Assembly: GCA_963210315.1 (NCBI GenBank)
Contig: OY723304.1
Location: forward strand, 372,001 to 436,000
Reading direction: 5' to 3'
Source: Rhynchopus euleeides
Taxonomy: Eukaryota > Euglenozoa > Diplonemea > Diplonemida > Diplonemidae
DNA length: 64,000 nucleotides
This document shows positions 31,177 through 41,871 of the stretch, one piece after another. The translations under genes were made by a program, and so were the position numbers. Each line of letters begins with the position of its first letter. Positions within the stretch are counted from its first letter, which is position 1. The notes beneath the pieces were generated by a model that ran no database searches, had not been told where the DNA came from, and saw only the letters and a list, made by a program, of their open reading frames with translations.

Positions 31177-32064
31177 AATGACCCCCATTATTTTTAAGAA
31201 ATGCAGGATTTCTTAAGATTTCTTAATGAAATGATGGACATTATTTCCATATCTCCCAGCATTAAAAATGTCCATCATTCTAAGAAAAATAGCGTTTTGT
31301 TGATCGCCTGAAACACAGGAATATCTGGGGGAAGTGTGGCTTGGCTGGCACAAGAGACGTGTGTGTGTGTGTGATGGCAAGGACCATCACTTCCCCGATG
31401 GACCACAGTTCCCCTGGCATGACATGATGTTCCCTTTTTGTGGGGAGATCATTCACTCACGGTCACCAAAGAGATGAGGAGGCGGCGAGCGAGGCATAGC
31501 GAGAACACGACAAGTCAAAAAATCGACAACAGTCGGCCCGTGACCTGTGGTACTGAACAACGCAACGACACGTCGACTCGCCACTGACCACAGCGTGGTA
31601 CATCCTTCTGGATGGGTGAGACGGCCCGCGAATAAGTGAGGAAATTCAAGAAACGCAAGGATGAGTTCTGACCCTGCAAGGGAGAAATAGGTGATGCAGA
31701 AGCCCACCGACTTCTCCGCCGGGAGGCCCGTTGTTCAGGAAAGCCCAAGCTGGGTGTTCTGTGCGTGTAAGGAGCAGCAGCAGCAGGCCTTCACCATATC
31801 ATCATAGTGAATGGCCGCGCCGGAGGGTAAAGGGGTGGGAGGGATCCCCCACACAGGCGTGGGGGAAAGAAGTCAAAACATTCTGGAAAAGATCTTTTAA
31901 GATCTTTTTCAGAATGATGGACATTAAAATGCTAGGCATTAAGAAACACGTCTTAAGAAATCAGTAAGAAATCTTTAAGAAATAGCCCTTTCGGCATTAC
32001 ATTAAGACGTCTTAAGAAATTTCGAGATTTCTTAACATTTCTTGCAAGATCTTTGTCATACCAT

Positions 32065-32173
32065 GGGGGCCCTCGCTACCAAGTGTGACTGAGTGAGAAA
32101 AAGTGAGAAGTCAGCCATGTTTGGCTGACAACTGACGACTCGTGACTCACAGTGACTCGTAGCGAGGGCCCCC
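32065..32173 (+). repeat. 109-bp MITE, copy E
   Basis: It is nested in the right arm of the AT-rich element. The duplication is CAT (32062-32064 and 32174-32176). It carries the GACAAC variant shared with copy C. Confidence 0.9.
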
Positions 32174-32196
32174 CATGAATAAATTATTGTATTATT

Positions 32197-32305
32197 GGGG
32201 GCCCTCGCTACGAGTCACTGTGAGTCACGAGTCGTCAGTTTTCAGCCAAACATGGCTGACTTCTCACTTTTTCTCACTCAGTCACACTTGGTAGCGAGGG
32301 CCCCC
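32197..32305 (-). repeat. 109-bp MITE, copy F, inverted
   Basis: It lies in the opposite orientation to the other five copies, 23 bp from copy E. The duplication is ATT on plus (32194-32196 and 32306-32308), which reads AAT in element orientation. Copies E and F form a large inverted repeat. Confidence 0.9.
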
Positions 32306-32365
32306 ATTGTATTTTCTGTATTATTTGTATTATAAACGGCCAGATTCATAATACTAGCAACCCTA

Positions 32366-35300
32366 ACCCCCCCCCCCCTCCCGCACGAAGCGTATATATT
32401 CAAGGATCAGCGCGCCTTTCAAAGAAAAGGGAGACAGCTGATGTTACAGAACACGCACCGCAGATTGAATGGAAGCGCAAGTCTCCCAGCATCTTCTCAG
32501 CACCGACGGGGGGTGGCGTGCGGAAGGCACGAATTTGGCAGTGCTTGAATGGACCTTTCACCGGGCCAAACCAGTGTTTTTTGCAGCTGACACGTGCAAA
32601 ACAAACCTAGTGCACAGCACCCATGGTGATGAGATCTGACCGACCGAGGCACTCTATGAGTGCCTCGCTCACACCCTCCCCTCCCTCCCTCACCCCCCAC
32701 CAACCCACGGCCCTGTTGGGTTGAGTACATGTTAGAGGGAGTGGGGTGTGTGATCAAGAATAACGGAGGAGCTTCGCAACGCCCAGACCGGGTGCCAAGC
32801 CACGGTGACTTGACCATCACTATAGCTGTAAAGGGTTGTAAAGAAAGGCTGGGCAACAACAACGACTGGCAGGGGCAGCGGGAAGCCCAGAATACAGTCT
32901 AAACCCCCTGCGACCCTCTGAACGGCAGCCACCTCCGCAGGATGTTTTGGCATTGTGTGGCTTTTTTTTTGCTGTTGTTTGGGTGTGTTGTCCGACAATC
33001 ACAGGCACGGCAAGAGCTAGTCTGCTGCACGGTGCATCCCGTCATGAACTTGATACGATATAGTTGGGTGACACGGTGATACGATATATGCAGGTGGGGG
33101 TGGGGTCCCCGGGGGAGGATAGGAGGAGGTGGGGGGAGGGGAGGGGAGGGGAGGCATTCGCGCAGCTGAGCCCATCACGGGCTACAAACTGCACTGTCCC
33201 CAACCCTCGAAAGGATTAACATGTAAGTCATCTCCGCACAAGCTGCTGCACTTGCTGTGGGACAACGTTCGGGTGGGAAGTAAACTCACCTCACGACTTG
33301 GGACCAAGGGGAAATAACACCGATGGGCCCTGTCACGAGGGTTTTTGAAATAGAAGTCGAAGGAACCACAAGAATGATCCCCTTCACTTGGTGCCAAGCT
33401 GGGGGCGAGGCGTGCCCGCCTGAGCATCGCTCGGGCTTGCAGTTGGACCTGTCCTGCTGATCCAGACTGAAAACAAGGAGGGGGGGGGGGAGTCCCAGCA
33501 GTGGTGGCAGCGTACGGCCGTACGGTACGCGTACGCGTATGCCGTACGCGTCTTTCTGAAAATCGTGTACGCAGAAGTTGCGTTACGGCTGGTATTCAGG
33601 TCTCTCAGCACACAGTAGGCCACCCAGCGGGTGGCTGGGCCCTGGCCTTTGCTCCTGCCTTTCACAGATGGTTCCTTGCCGCGCACGTGGTACACCCGCA
33701 AGCATACTGCAAAAGGTACCACTTCCGACTGGAAGGCTCGAAGGCTACCCCTGGTACACCTGAGTTCGACTGTCGGATTTGGTGTGCGGCCATGGCCGTC
33801 TCCTGTGCTCCGTAGACTGCCGTACGAAGCGCCGTAGGCGTACGCCGTACGCGTAAGCAGCGTGATTTGGAGGTGAATCTGATTTGGTGGGGGGGGGGAG
33901 GACGGTTCGTGATGATGCCAAAAATACACAGCCACGCCTTGAGAATCGAGAAGGGGAGAAGGGGCGGGTCAAAGAAACCTGGTCATCACGCGCAAAAATC
34001 AATACTGACGAGCAACGAAGATGTGAGGGAGGAGGAGGAGGAGGAGGGACATGAATGGGGATGGAGAGATGCACAATGGAGAAACATGGAGGTGCGCAAG
34101 CTGAGGGGGTGGCAAACAACACTGTCGATATCATCGTAGGATGTGCATCACAGTTGTGGGCGGCCCCCTCTCACAACTCGGAAGGAGTACGCCACCTGAT
34201 TTGACCCGAATTTGGCGGAGTTTGACGGAGTTTGGGAGGCGTTTGGGCGATTTGCCAAATCAGGTTGGTACGGCGTGAGAATCGTTAAAACTGGCCCAAA
34301 AAAAAGCTTGGAATTTTTGGACGATTCAAACGATAATATTCCGTGATTTGGGCAGTCAACACGTGAGAGAGAGAGAGGGCACAGATTTAGTTGGTTATCT
34401 GCCACACCACAGACCATTTCTTCCTGGAAAAAAGAAACGACCCGTGGGGCAAACAGCATCATGCTGCTCAACACGTGCCCCCTCGCAGGCACCGTTCATC
34501 GAAAGCAAAAAAGAAGAGAAACTATCTGTGCCCCCGCTGGATCGTAAAGTGACAGCAAAACGAGACAACAGACCAATTACTGCCGAAAGTTGTTTTGCTG
34601 GAACGCAGACCCCACTCTTTGTGTACACCACTCCCCGGTCTGATGAAGTGGTGTAAGTGGGGACGCACGATCCAGCTAAAGGCACAGAAAGTTTCCCCAG
34701 TTGGCTACGCCAAACTAACAACACAAAAATCGACTCCAAGAAATTTTCGTTAGAACACACTCGGTGTGGTGGGACTCACTCGCTCGTCATGCTCCACACC
34801 CTCGCGGGAGAGGGGAGGGCGGGTGTGGAAGTGCCAACGCATGCATACTAAACCCGGGGTGGGGCATAGAGAAGGGAGGCAAAGGAGAGAGGCGGGTGGC
34901 GGGTTTATTGCCGCACCGACTTCCTTCTGAGCATGCGGCACCATCAGACTACTACGGAGCGAAGACCTGGGGGGGAGTGGACTTTCCAGCACGATGCGGG
35001 ATGGCAACAAAAGAAGGCACATATTTTCCGAAAGGTCATGCGACCTCGGGCAATCGCTGTTCCTCTCGATGCATTTTTGTTGCGAAGGAACCAATTCTCA
35101 GAGGGGGTCTTCGCTAGCCGGTGCAAAAAAGTGCAGGCTGGTGCAGGGCAAAATGGGCCGAAAATGGGCCAAATCGGAGGCAAAAAAAAGGGCGGGGAGT
35201 TGGGTGGCCCCTAGCTGGGAGCACGCATTTGGACCCAAAAAATAATGTCGAGCGGTCCCTGTGCATTGTTCAGCCCTCACAGGACGAGAAGGCACGGCGG

Positions 35301-35420
35301 GGCCCGTGTCACGGGTAAACATTGAGATCAACCTGTCATCCTGGGCCAAGCCAAGATGGGAGCTGGCCGCCTGGGGCAATGCAGGAGCAACGGCTAGTGC
35401 TCGTGCTGGCACGAAGCGGA
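32366..35420. other. Gene-free stretch
   Basis: No supportable gene. It contains a C-run (32367-32378), a TACG/CGTA-rich repeat pair (listed separately), GA-rich sequence at 34026-34048, and GGGGGTCTTCGCT at 35103-35115, which matches the ends of the small element at 40565-40718. Confidence 0.45.
33505..33858 (+). repeat. Pair of TACG/CGTA-rich direct repeats about 300 bp apart
   Basis: The left copy (about 33510-33550) and right copy (about 33815-33858) are both built from GTACG/TACGCG steps and share GCCGTACGCGT. The repeats read in the same direction and enclose about 260 bp of ordinary sequence. They may be ends of an element or a local CpG-rich microsatellite expansion. Confidence 0.4.
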
Positions 35421-36443
35421 GCCAGGCAGTGCTGTCCCGAGAACGGGCCGAGCCAGACAGTGCTGTCCCAAGGGTGGGCCGAGCCAGACAGTGATGTCCC
35501 GAGAATGGGCCGAGCCAGGCAGTGCTGTCCCAAGGGTGGGCCGAGCCAGACAGTGCTGTCCCGAGAACGGGCCGAGCCAGACAGTGCTGTCCCGAGAATG
35601 GGCCGAGCCAGGCAGTGCTGTCCCAAGGGTGGGCCGAGCCAGACAGTGCTGTCCCGAGAATGGGCCGAGCCAGACAGTGCTGTCCCGAGAACGGGCCGAG
35701 CCAGACAGTGCTGTCCCAAGGGTGGGCCGAGCCAGACAGTGATGTCCCGAGAATGGGCCGAGCCAGGCAGTGCTGTCCCAAGGGTGGGCCGAGCCAGACA
35801 GTGCTGTCCCGAGAACGGGCCGAGCCAGACAGTGCTGTCCCGAGAATGGGCCGAGCCAGGCAGTGCTGTCCCAAGGGTGGGCCGAGCCAGACAGTGCTGT
35901 CCCGAGCACGGGCCGAGCCAGACAGTGCTGTCCCGAGAATGAGCCGAGCCAGGCAGTGCTGTCCCAAGGGTGGGCTGAGCCAGACAGTGCTGTCCCGAGA
36001 ACGGGCCGAGCCAGACAGTGCTGTCCCGAGAATGGGCCGAGCCAGGCAGTGCTGTCCCAAGGGTGGGCCGAGCCAGACAGTGCTGTCCCGAGAATGGGCC
36101 CAGCCAGACAGTGCTGTCCCGAGAATGGGCCGAGCCAGACAGTGCTGTCCCGAGAACGGGCCGAGCCAGACAGTGCTGTCCCGAGGGTGGGCCGAGCTAG
36201 GCAGTGCTGTCCCGAGAATGGGCCGAGCCAGGCAGTGCTGTCCCAAGGGTGGGCCGAGCCAGACAGTGCTGTCCCGAGAATGGGCCGAGCCAGACAGTGC
36301 TGTCCCGAGAACGGGCCGAGCCAGACAGTGCTGTCCCGAGGGTGGGCCGAGCTAGGCAGTGCTGTCCCGAGAATGGGCCGAGCCACGCAGTCCTGTCCAG
36401 AGGGTGGGCCGAGCCAGGCAGTGATGTCCCGAGGGTGGGCCGA
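35421..36443 (+). repeat. 31-bp minisatellite, array 1 (about 33 units)
   Basis: The unit contains GGGCCGAGCCAGACAGTGCT followed by GTCCCGAGAAT. Variants alternate GAGAAT, GAGAAC and CAAGGGT at the same position. Because 31 is not a multiple of 3, all frames on both strands are open and give a periodic 31-residue peptide; the long open frames here are not evidence of a gene. Confidence 0.95.
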
Positions 36444-37138
36444 CATCACATCCGGTCTCGGCCCGCTGTCTGGACCGCAGCAACAAGAAATCTGCGCTGC
36501 ATGCACAGGAGCAGGGGGACTTGGCCCGTCCGCACTCCGACATTGCACCGCGCTGCCCCAGCGCTCCAGATCACAAGGCCCCCTGTGCCGCAGGAGGTGG
36601 AGACGTCGCACACCAGCAGGATGACGTCGCAGACCAGTTCACCACCCCCAACAGTAGGTCACACTCCGCCTCGCCTGTAGGCCGTCTACTGTATGCAGGA
36701 GTCTGCGTGTGTTGATAAAGACACACACGCCCGGCACACCTGATTCTATGGGCAGCGCTCGTAACTCTCTCGGCGCCAAGTCGAAGCTGAGCAAGATTTG
36801 GTTGGACGGTGCAAATATAGCTAGCCTTGCGGGCTCGCTAAGACACTCTCCGAGCTAGCTACATGAACACAACATTGCACATCGCACGGTTTCGAAGGAT
36901 GGGTACGCGATGCGGGTTTAGGTCTTGTGCTAATGTTACACACAGCAAGATCCCTGACGGAGGGGATCGATGGAGGCACTGAGGAGATCATGACTGGGAA
37001 GGGGTCCTGCATCGAACCCCCTCTGAGTGGAGCAAACACTCGGTACTCCGGGTGCCACGTTCTGCTCGGCTGGACATCACCCCGAGGTCGTGGCCACGGC
37101 CCCCGACCACTCACTGCGGGGAGCTTCCCGTCCAGACA
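36444..37138. other. Unique DNA between minisatellites 1 and 2
   Basis: No clear gene. A plus-strand stretch at about 36521-36715 has somewhat protein-like composition (HSDIAPRCPSAPDHKAPCAA) but no recognisable domain. It does not contain the next expected part of the cyclase domain found at 37901-38088. Confidence 0.4.
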
Positions 37139-37880
37139 GTGTCTGGACATCACTCCTGGGCTCGACCCACTGGGCCGAGCCGACGAGTCGTGTCCGGACA
37201 CTGGGCCGAGCCCAGGAGTGCTGTCCAGACACTGGGCCGAGCCCAGGAGTGATGTCCAGACCCTGGGCCGAGCCAGGGAGTGGTGTCCAGACACTGGGCC
37301 GAGCCCAGGAGTGATGTCCAGACCCTGGGCCGAACCCAGGAGTGCTGTCCACACTGGGCCGAGCCAGGGCGTGATGTCCAGACCCTGGGCCGAGCCAGGG
37401 AGTGGTGTCCAGACCCTGGGCCGAGCCCAGGAGTGCTGTCCAGACACTGGGCCGAGCTCAGGAGTGCTGTCCAGTCCCTGGGCCGAGCCAGGGAGTGGTG
37501 TCCAGACACTGGGCCGAGCCAGGGAGTGATGTCCAGTCCCTGGGCCGAGCCCAGGAGTGATGTCCAGACCCTGGGCCGAGCCAGGGAGTGGTGTCCAGAC
37601 ACTGGGCCGAGCCCAGGAGTGATGTCCAGACCCTGGGCCGAACCCAGGAGTGCTGTCCACACTGGGCCGAGCCAGGGCGTGATGTCCAGACCCTGGGCCG
37701 AGCCAGGGAGTGGTGTCCAGACCCTGGGCCGAGCCCAGGAGTGCTGTCCAGACACTGGGCCGAGCTCAGGAGTGCTGTCCAGTCCCTGGGCCGAGCCAGG
37801 GAGTGGTGTCCAGACACTGGGCCGAGCCAGGGAGTGATGTCCAGTCCCTGGGCCGAGCCCAGGAGTGCTGTCCAGACACT
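37139..37880 (+). repeat. 31-bp minisatellite, array 2, with higher-order duplication
   Basis: The unit is TGGGCCGAGCCCAGGAGTG followed by a GTCCAGACAC-type block, with occasional 29-bp variants. A block of about 280 bp starting at 37279 is repeated 308 bp later at 37587 with the same unit order. One unit at the left edge (about 37140-37163) is inverted. Confidence 0.93.
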
Positions 37881-37900
37881 GACGATGTCCTGCCTCATAC

Positions 37901-38088
37901 CCGCCATGCCCGCAATGCACTTCCGGATCACATGGTTGTGGATTTCTAGCGCCTTCCGCATTCCCTCGAAAGACTTCTCCAAGCAGAGGGTCGAGGCCTG
38001 CACGTCTGTGACCACGAGTGTCGTGATCTTCGTCTCTGTGGAGTAGTCATCGAAGAGCAGCGCCTGCTGGCTGTCTTCGTTCAGCATC
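37901..38088 (-). CDS. Isolated exon of a class III adenylate/guanylate cyclase domain
   Basis: This 188-nt exon is bounded by an AG acceptor (TCGTAG) and a GTATGAG donor, the same donor type as the receptor introns. It encodes about 62 residues including TTLVVTDVQASTLCLEK and GMRKALEIHNHVIRKCI. This matches the start of class III cyclase catalytic domains: a beta strand, the first metal-binding Asp in TD-(V/I)-(Q/E)-x-ST, then the MRxAL-x2-H helix. Such enzymes make cAMP or cGMP. Neighbouring exons were not found in the adjacent unique DNA, so it may belong to a gene whose introns are filled by the minisatellites, or it may be a stranded fragment. The domain match is good; gene integrity is unknown. 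Confidence 0.7.
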
Positions 38089-38094
38089 CTACGA

Positions 38095-40400
38095 CTAGGC
38101 CGGCTATGGGCCGATCTCGCCCGTACTGGGCCGGACATGGGCCGATCTCGGCAGTACTGGGCCGGCTATGGGCCGATCTCGCACGTACTGGGCCGGCTAT
38201 GGGCCGATCTCGGCAGTGCTGGGCCGGCTATGGGCCGATCTCGCCCGTACTGGGCCGGACATGGGCCCATCTCGCCCGTACTGGGCCGGCTATGGGCCGA
38301 TCTCGGCAGTGCTGGGCCGGCTATGGGCCGATCTCGCCCGTACTGGGCCGGCTATGGGCCGATCTCGGCAGTGCTGGGCCGGCTATGGGCCGATCTCGCC
38401 CGTACTGGGCCGGCTATGGGCCGATCTCGGCAGTGCTGGGCCGGCTACGGGCCGATCTCGGCCGTACTGGGCCGGACATGGGCCGATCTCGCCCGTACTG
38501 GGCCGGCTATGGGCCGATCTCGCCCGTACTGGGCCGGACATGGGCCGATCTCGGCAGTGCTGGGCCGGCTATGGGCCGATCTCGCCCGTACTGGGCCGGA
38601 CATGGGCCGATCTCGGCAGTGCTGGGCCGGCTATGGGCCGATCTCGCCCGTACTGGGCCGGACATGGGCCGATCTCGGCAGTGCTGGGCCGGCTATGGGC
38701 CGATCTCGCCCGTACTGGGCCGGACATGGGCCGATCTCGGCAGTGCTGGGCCGGCTATGGGCCGATCTCGCCCGTACTGGGCCGGACATGGGCCGATCTC
38801 GGCAGTGCTGGGCCGGCTATGGGCCGATCTCGCCCGTACTGGGCCGGACATGGGCCGATCTCGGCAGTGCTGGGCCGGCTATGGGCCGATCTCGCCCGTA
38901 CTGGGCCGGACATGGGCCGATCTCGGCAGTGCTGGGCCGGCTATGGGCCGATCTCGCCCGTACTGGGCCGGCTATGGGCCGATCTCGGCAGTGCTGGGCC
39001 GGCTATGGGCCGATCTCGCCCGTACTGGGCCGGCTATGGGCCGATCTCGGCAGTGCTGGGACGGCTATGGGCCGATCTCGCCCGTAGTGGGCCGGCTATG
39101 GGCCGATCTCGGCAGTGCTGGGACGGCTATGGGCCGATCTCGCCCGTACTGGGCCGGCTATGGGCCGATCTCGGCAGTGCTGGGCCGGCTACGGGCCGAT
39201 CTCGGCCGTACTGGGCCGGACATGGGCCGATCTCGCCCGTACTGGGCCGGCTATGGGCCGATCTCGTCAGTGCTGGGCCGGCTATGGGCCGATCTCGCCC
39301 GTACTGGGCCGGACATGGGCCCATCTCGTCAGTGCTGGGCCGGCTATGGGCCGATCTCGCCCGTACTGGGCCGGCTATGGGCCGATCTCGGCAGTGCTGG
39401 GCCGGCTATGGGCCGATCTCGCCCGTACTGGGCCGGCTATGGGCCGATCTCGGCAGTGCTGGGCCGGCTATGGGCCGATCTCGCCCGTACTGGGCCGGCT
39501 ATGGGCCGATCTCGGCAGTGCTGGGACGGCTATGGGCCGATCTCGCCCGTACTGGGCCGGCTATGGGCCGATCTCGGCAGTGCTGGGTCGGACATGGGCC
39601 GATCTCGGCAGTGCTGGGCCGGCTATGGGCCGATCTCGCCCGTACTGGGCCGGCTATGGGCCGATCTCGGCAGTGCTGGGCCGGCTACGGGCCGATCTCG
39701 GCCGTACTGGGCCGGACATGGGCCGATCTCGCCCGTACTGGGCCGGCTATGGGCCGATCTCGGCAGTGCTGGGACGGCTATGGGCCGATCTCGCCCGTAC
39801 TGGGCCGGCTATGGGCCGATCTCGGCAGTGCTGGGACGGCTATGGGCCGATCTCGCCCGTACTGGGCCGGCTATGGGCCGATCTCGGCAGTGCTGGGACG
39901 GCTACGGGCCGATCTCGGCCGTACTGGGCCGGACATGGGCCGATCTCGCCCGTACTGGGCCGGCTATGGGCCGATCTCGGCAGTGCTGGGCCGGCTACGG
40001 GCCGATCTCGGCCGTACTGGGCCGGACATGGGCCGATCTCGCCCGTACTGCGCCGGCTATGGGCCGATCTCGGCAGTGCTGGGACGGCTATGGGCCGATC
40101 TCGCCCGTACTGGGCCGGCTATGGGCCGATCTCGGCAGTGCTGGGCCGGCTACGGGCCGATCTCGGCCGTACTGGGCCGGACATGGGCCGATCTCGCCCG
40201 TACTGGGCCGGCTATGGGCCGATCTCGGCAGTGCTGGGCCGGCTATGGGCCGATCTCGCCCGTACTGGGCCGGCTATGGGCCGATCTCGGCAGTGCTGGG
40301 ACGGCTATGGGCCGATCTCGCCCGTACTGGGCCGGCTATGGGCCGATCTCGGCAGTGCTGGGCCGGCTATGGGCCGATCTCGCCCGTACTGGGCCGGGTC
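38095..40400 (+). repeat. 31-bp minisatellite, array 3 (about 74 units)
   Basis: The unit is GGGCCGGCTATGGGCCGATC followed by TCGCCCGTACT or TCGGCAGTGCT, with CCGGACAT as a common variant of CCGGCTAT. The two unit types often alternate, giving a 62-bp super-unit. It is open in all plus frames only because the period is 31 bp. The right edge (40392-40440) ends in one unit of the array 2 type, linking the families. Confidence 0.95.
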
Positions 40401-40564
40401 CAGGAGTGGTGTCCAGACCCTGGGCCGACCCAGGCTGTGGGTGGTGCATTTTGGTGCATTTTCCGTCGGTTTAGGTGAAAATTGTCGAATTTTGTCGAAA
40501 TTTGACGACAGGTGACGAACAGCGAGAATCCCCGAAAAACCGGTTTTTAATTCATTTTTGGGGG

Positions 40565-40718
40565 GGGGGTCTTCGCTGACGAAGTTTTTGTCGAAGACCC
40601 CTGTCGTCGTCGTCAGAACACTGCCGTCTTCGGTGAAAAACCCCCTGAAACAGCCGTTTTCCTAATTATGTGACGAACGACGAAGTTTGTCGAAGTTTGT
40701 CGACCAGCGAAGACCCCC
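40565..40718 (+). repeat. Small TIR element (about 154 bp)
   Basis: The ends are GGGGGTCTTCGCTG (40565-40578) and CAGCGAAGACCCCC (40705-40718), exact inverted repeats of 14 bp. The interior has GACGAAG and GTCGTC repeats and no coding capacity. A matching single end lies at 35103. Confidence 0.6.
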
Positions 40719-41871
40719 AGAAACCGAGAATCCGATTCGGGGACCCCCCGAGGAACACGGAGCTGGAAGCCAGGTCGAGAAGAGGGGGAGAGGAGGATCC
40801 AAAGGAAACTTTAATTTTTTTAGAAGGATAGGAGGGTCATCTTCGACATCGACAACAGCGCTACAAGACAGTGGCAAGGCTTCCGAAGACACCACCCATC
40901 ATTTTAATGATCGGCGTGCGAGACAGAAGCTGTGGCACTGTAAAAAAAAGCAAGCATGTTGGATGGACGAAATGCATGCATGCATGCATGAGGGGGTAGG
41001 GGGGGAGAGAGTGAAGAAGAAAATAGGGAAGGGAATCACAGACGATTGTGATCGGGGGCGGAGAGCACCCTTTCTCTGCACTTTCGAACGAAGGCCCCTC
41101 TAAAGCACCCACCACCACCACCACCTGCAAAACCCCTGTCTTCCGAGAGAAGGGTATCGGCCGACGTTAATGTTCTGCGATGCGGGCCGCCTCACGGTCA
41201 ATTTGGACGCGCGGAGCGCTCGGCAAGCTATTGATAATGCCAGATCCGACACCCAACGAAACACGATGGGCGGAATAGGAGGGGTGGGTGGGGTAAGGAT
41301 TGGAGGGGAAGCCAATTCACCTTTTTTTTTTGCAAAACTAAATATCACTGTTCTCTCGTTTCATTCATGCCCACCTCCCGTGCAAATTCAGCACCAATAG
41401 TGCCCGCTGGAGGTGGAGGGACCCCCGGCCGCAAAATCAAGCCAACGGAGGGAAAGGGGGATCCACTCTGTGCCGGCATGATATGGCACCTGCAATATCA
41501 GAGCGCACGTAAACTACATACGCTCCCAAGGGCCTGTGGCAGGATTACTCCCCCCACCACATGTGCTTTGAGTAGACACTGTGGAACATGCCTTCGGAAC
41601 TGTGTATCTGGTTCGAAAGATGCGCACACACCCCCCTACTGTGTCACAACTGCATCAGGGCGGTGGTACACTTGAAAGGAAGGCCTACCTCAAACCGTGT
41701 TGGTTTGTTGTCACGTTTTGGTGGGACCTTTGAAATCGAGCGGGGCGGGAGGGGAGAGAGAGAGAAATAGGAGGTATGGAGGAGGCGTCACAGAATTGCG
41801 AGGGGGTAGGGGGGTAGGGTAGGGGGTATTTTTTTGAACGATTTTTTTTTCGAGAGCTGTGCTGAGGCTTA
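40719..41871. other. Gene-free stretch
   Basis: It contains (TGCA)n at about 40974-40989 and purine-rich tracts near 41745-41820. TTTTTTTGAACGATTTTTTTTT lies at about 41829-41850. No gene is visible. Confidence 0.4.

Larger units (their letters stand above)
30930..32365. mobile_element. AT-rich non-autonomous TIR element carrying three MITEs
   Basis: Both ends carry TAGGGTTGCTAGTATTATG in inverted orientation (30930-30948; reverse complement ending 32365), followed further in by inverted CATGGTATGACAAAG and then TTAAGACGTCTTAA, giving imperfect inverted ends of roughly 140 bp. The interior is AT-rich and unlike its surroundings, with many TTAAGAAAT-type repeats and no gene. C-runs (ACCCCCC) flank both sides and might be a target duplication. 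Three 109-bp MITEs (D, E, F) are nested inside. Confidence 0.65.

Noticed and set aside
31000-32060. CRISPR-like array suggested by regularly repeated TTAAGAAAT blocks and MITEs
   Set aside because: Spacing is irregular, the repeats are short palindromes or transposons with target duplications, and no cas-type gene is present in this eukaryotic DNA.
32361-32380. Telomere-like CCCTAACCCC sequence at the AT-rich element border
   Set aside because: There is only one CCCTAA step followed by a C-run; it is the element end next to poly(C), not a telomeric repeat.
35098-36624. Several 280-400-codon open frames on both strands with a 31-residue periodic peptide
   Set aside because: A 31-bp tandem repeat without stops is open in every frame. 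The peptides are a by-product, with no signal peptide, start context or codon bias.
38106-40515. 790-, 768- and 466-codon overlapping plus frames (GRSRQCWAGYGP-type repeats)
   Set aside because: Same reason: three frames of one 31-bp array give the same peptide, which shows the repeat and not a protein.
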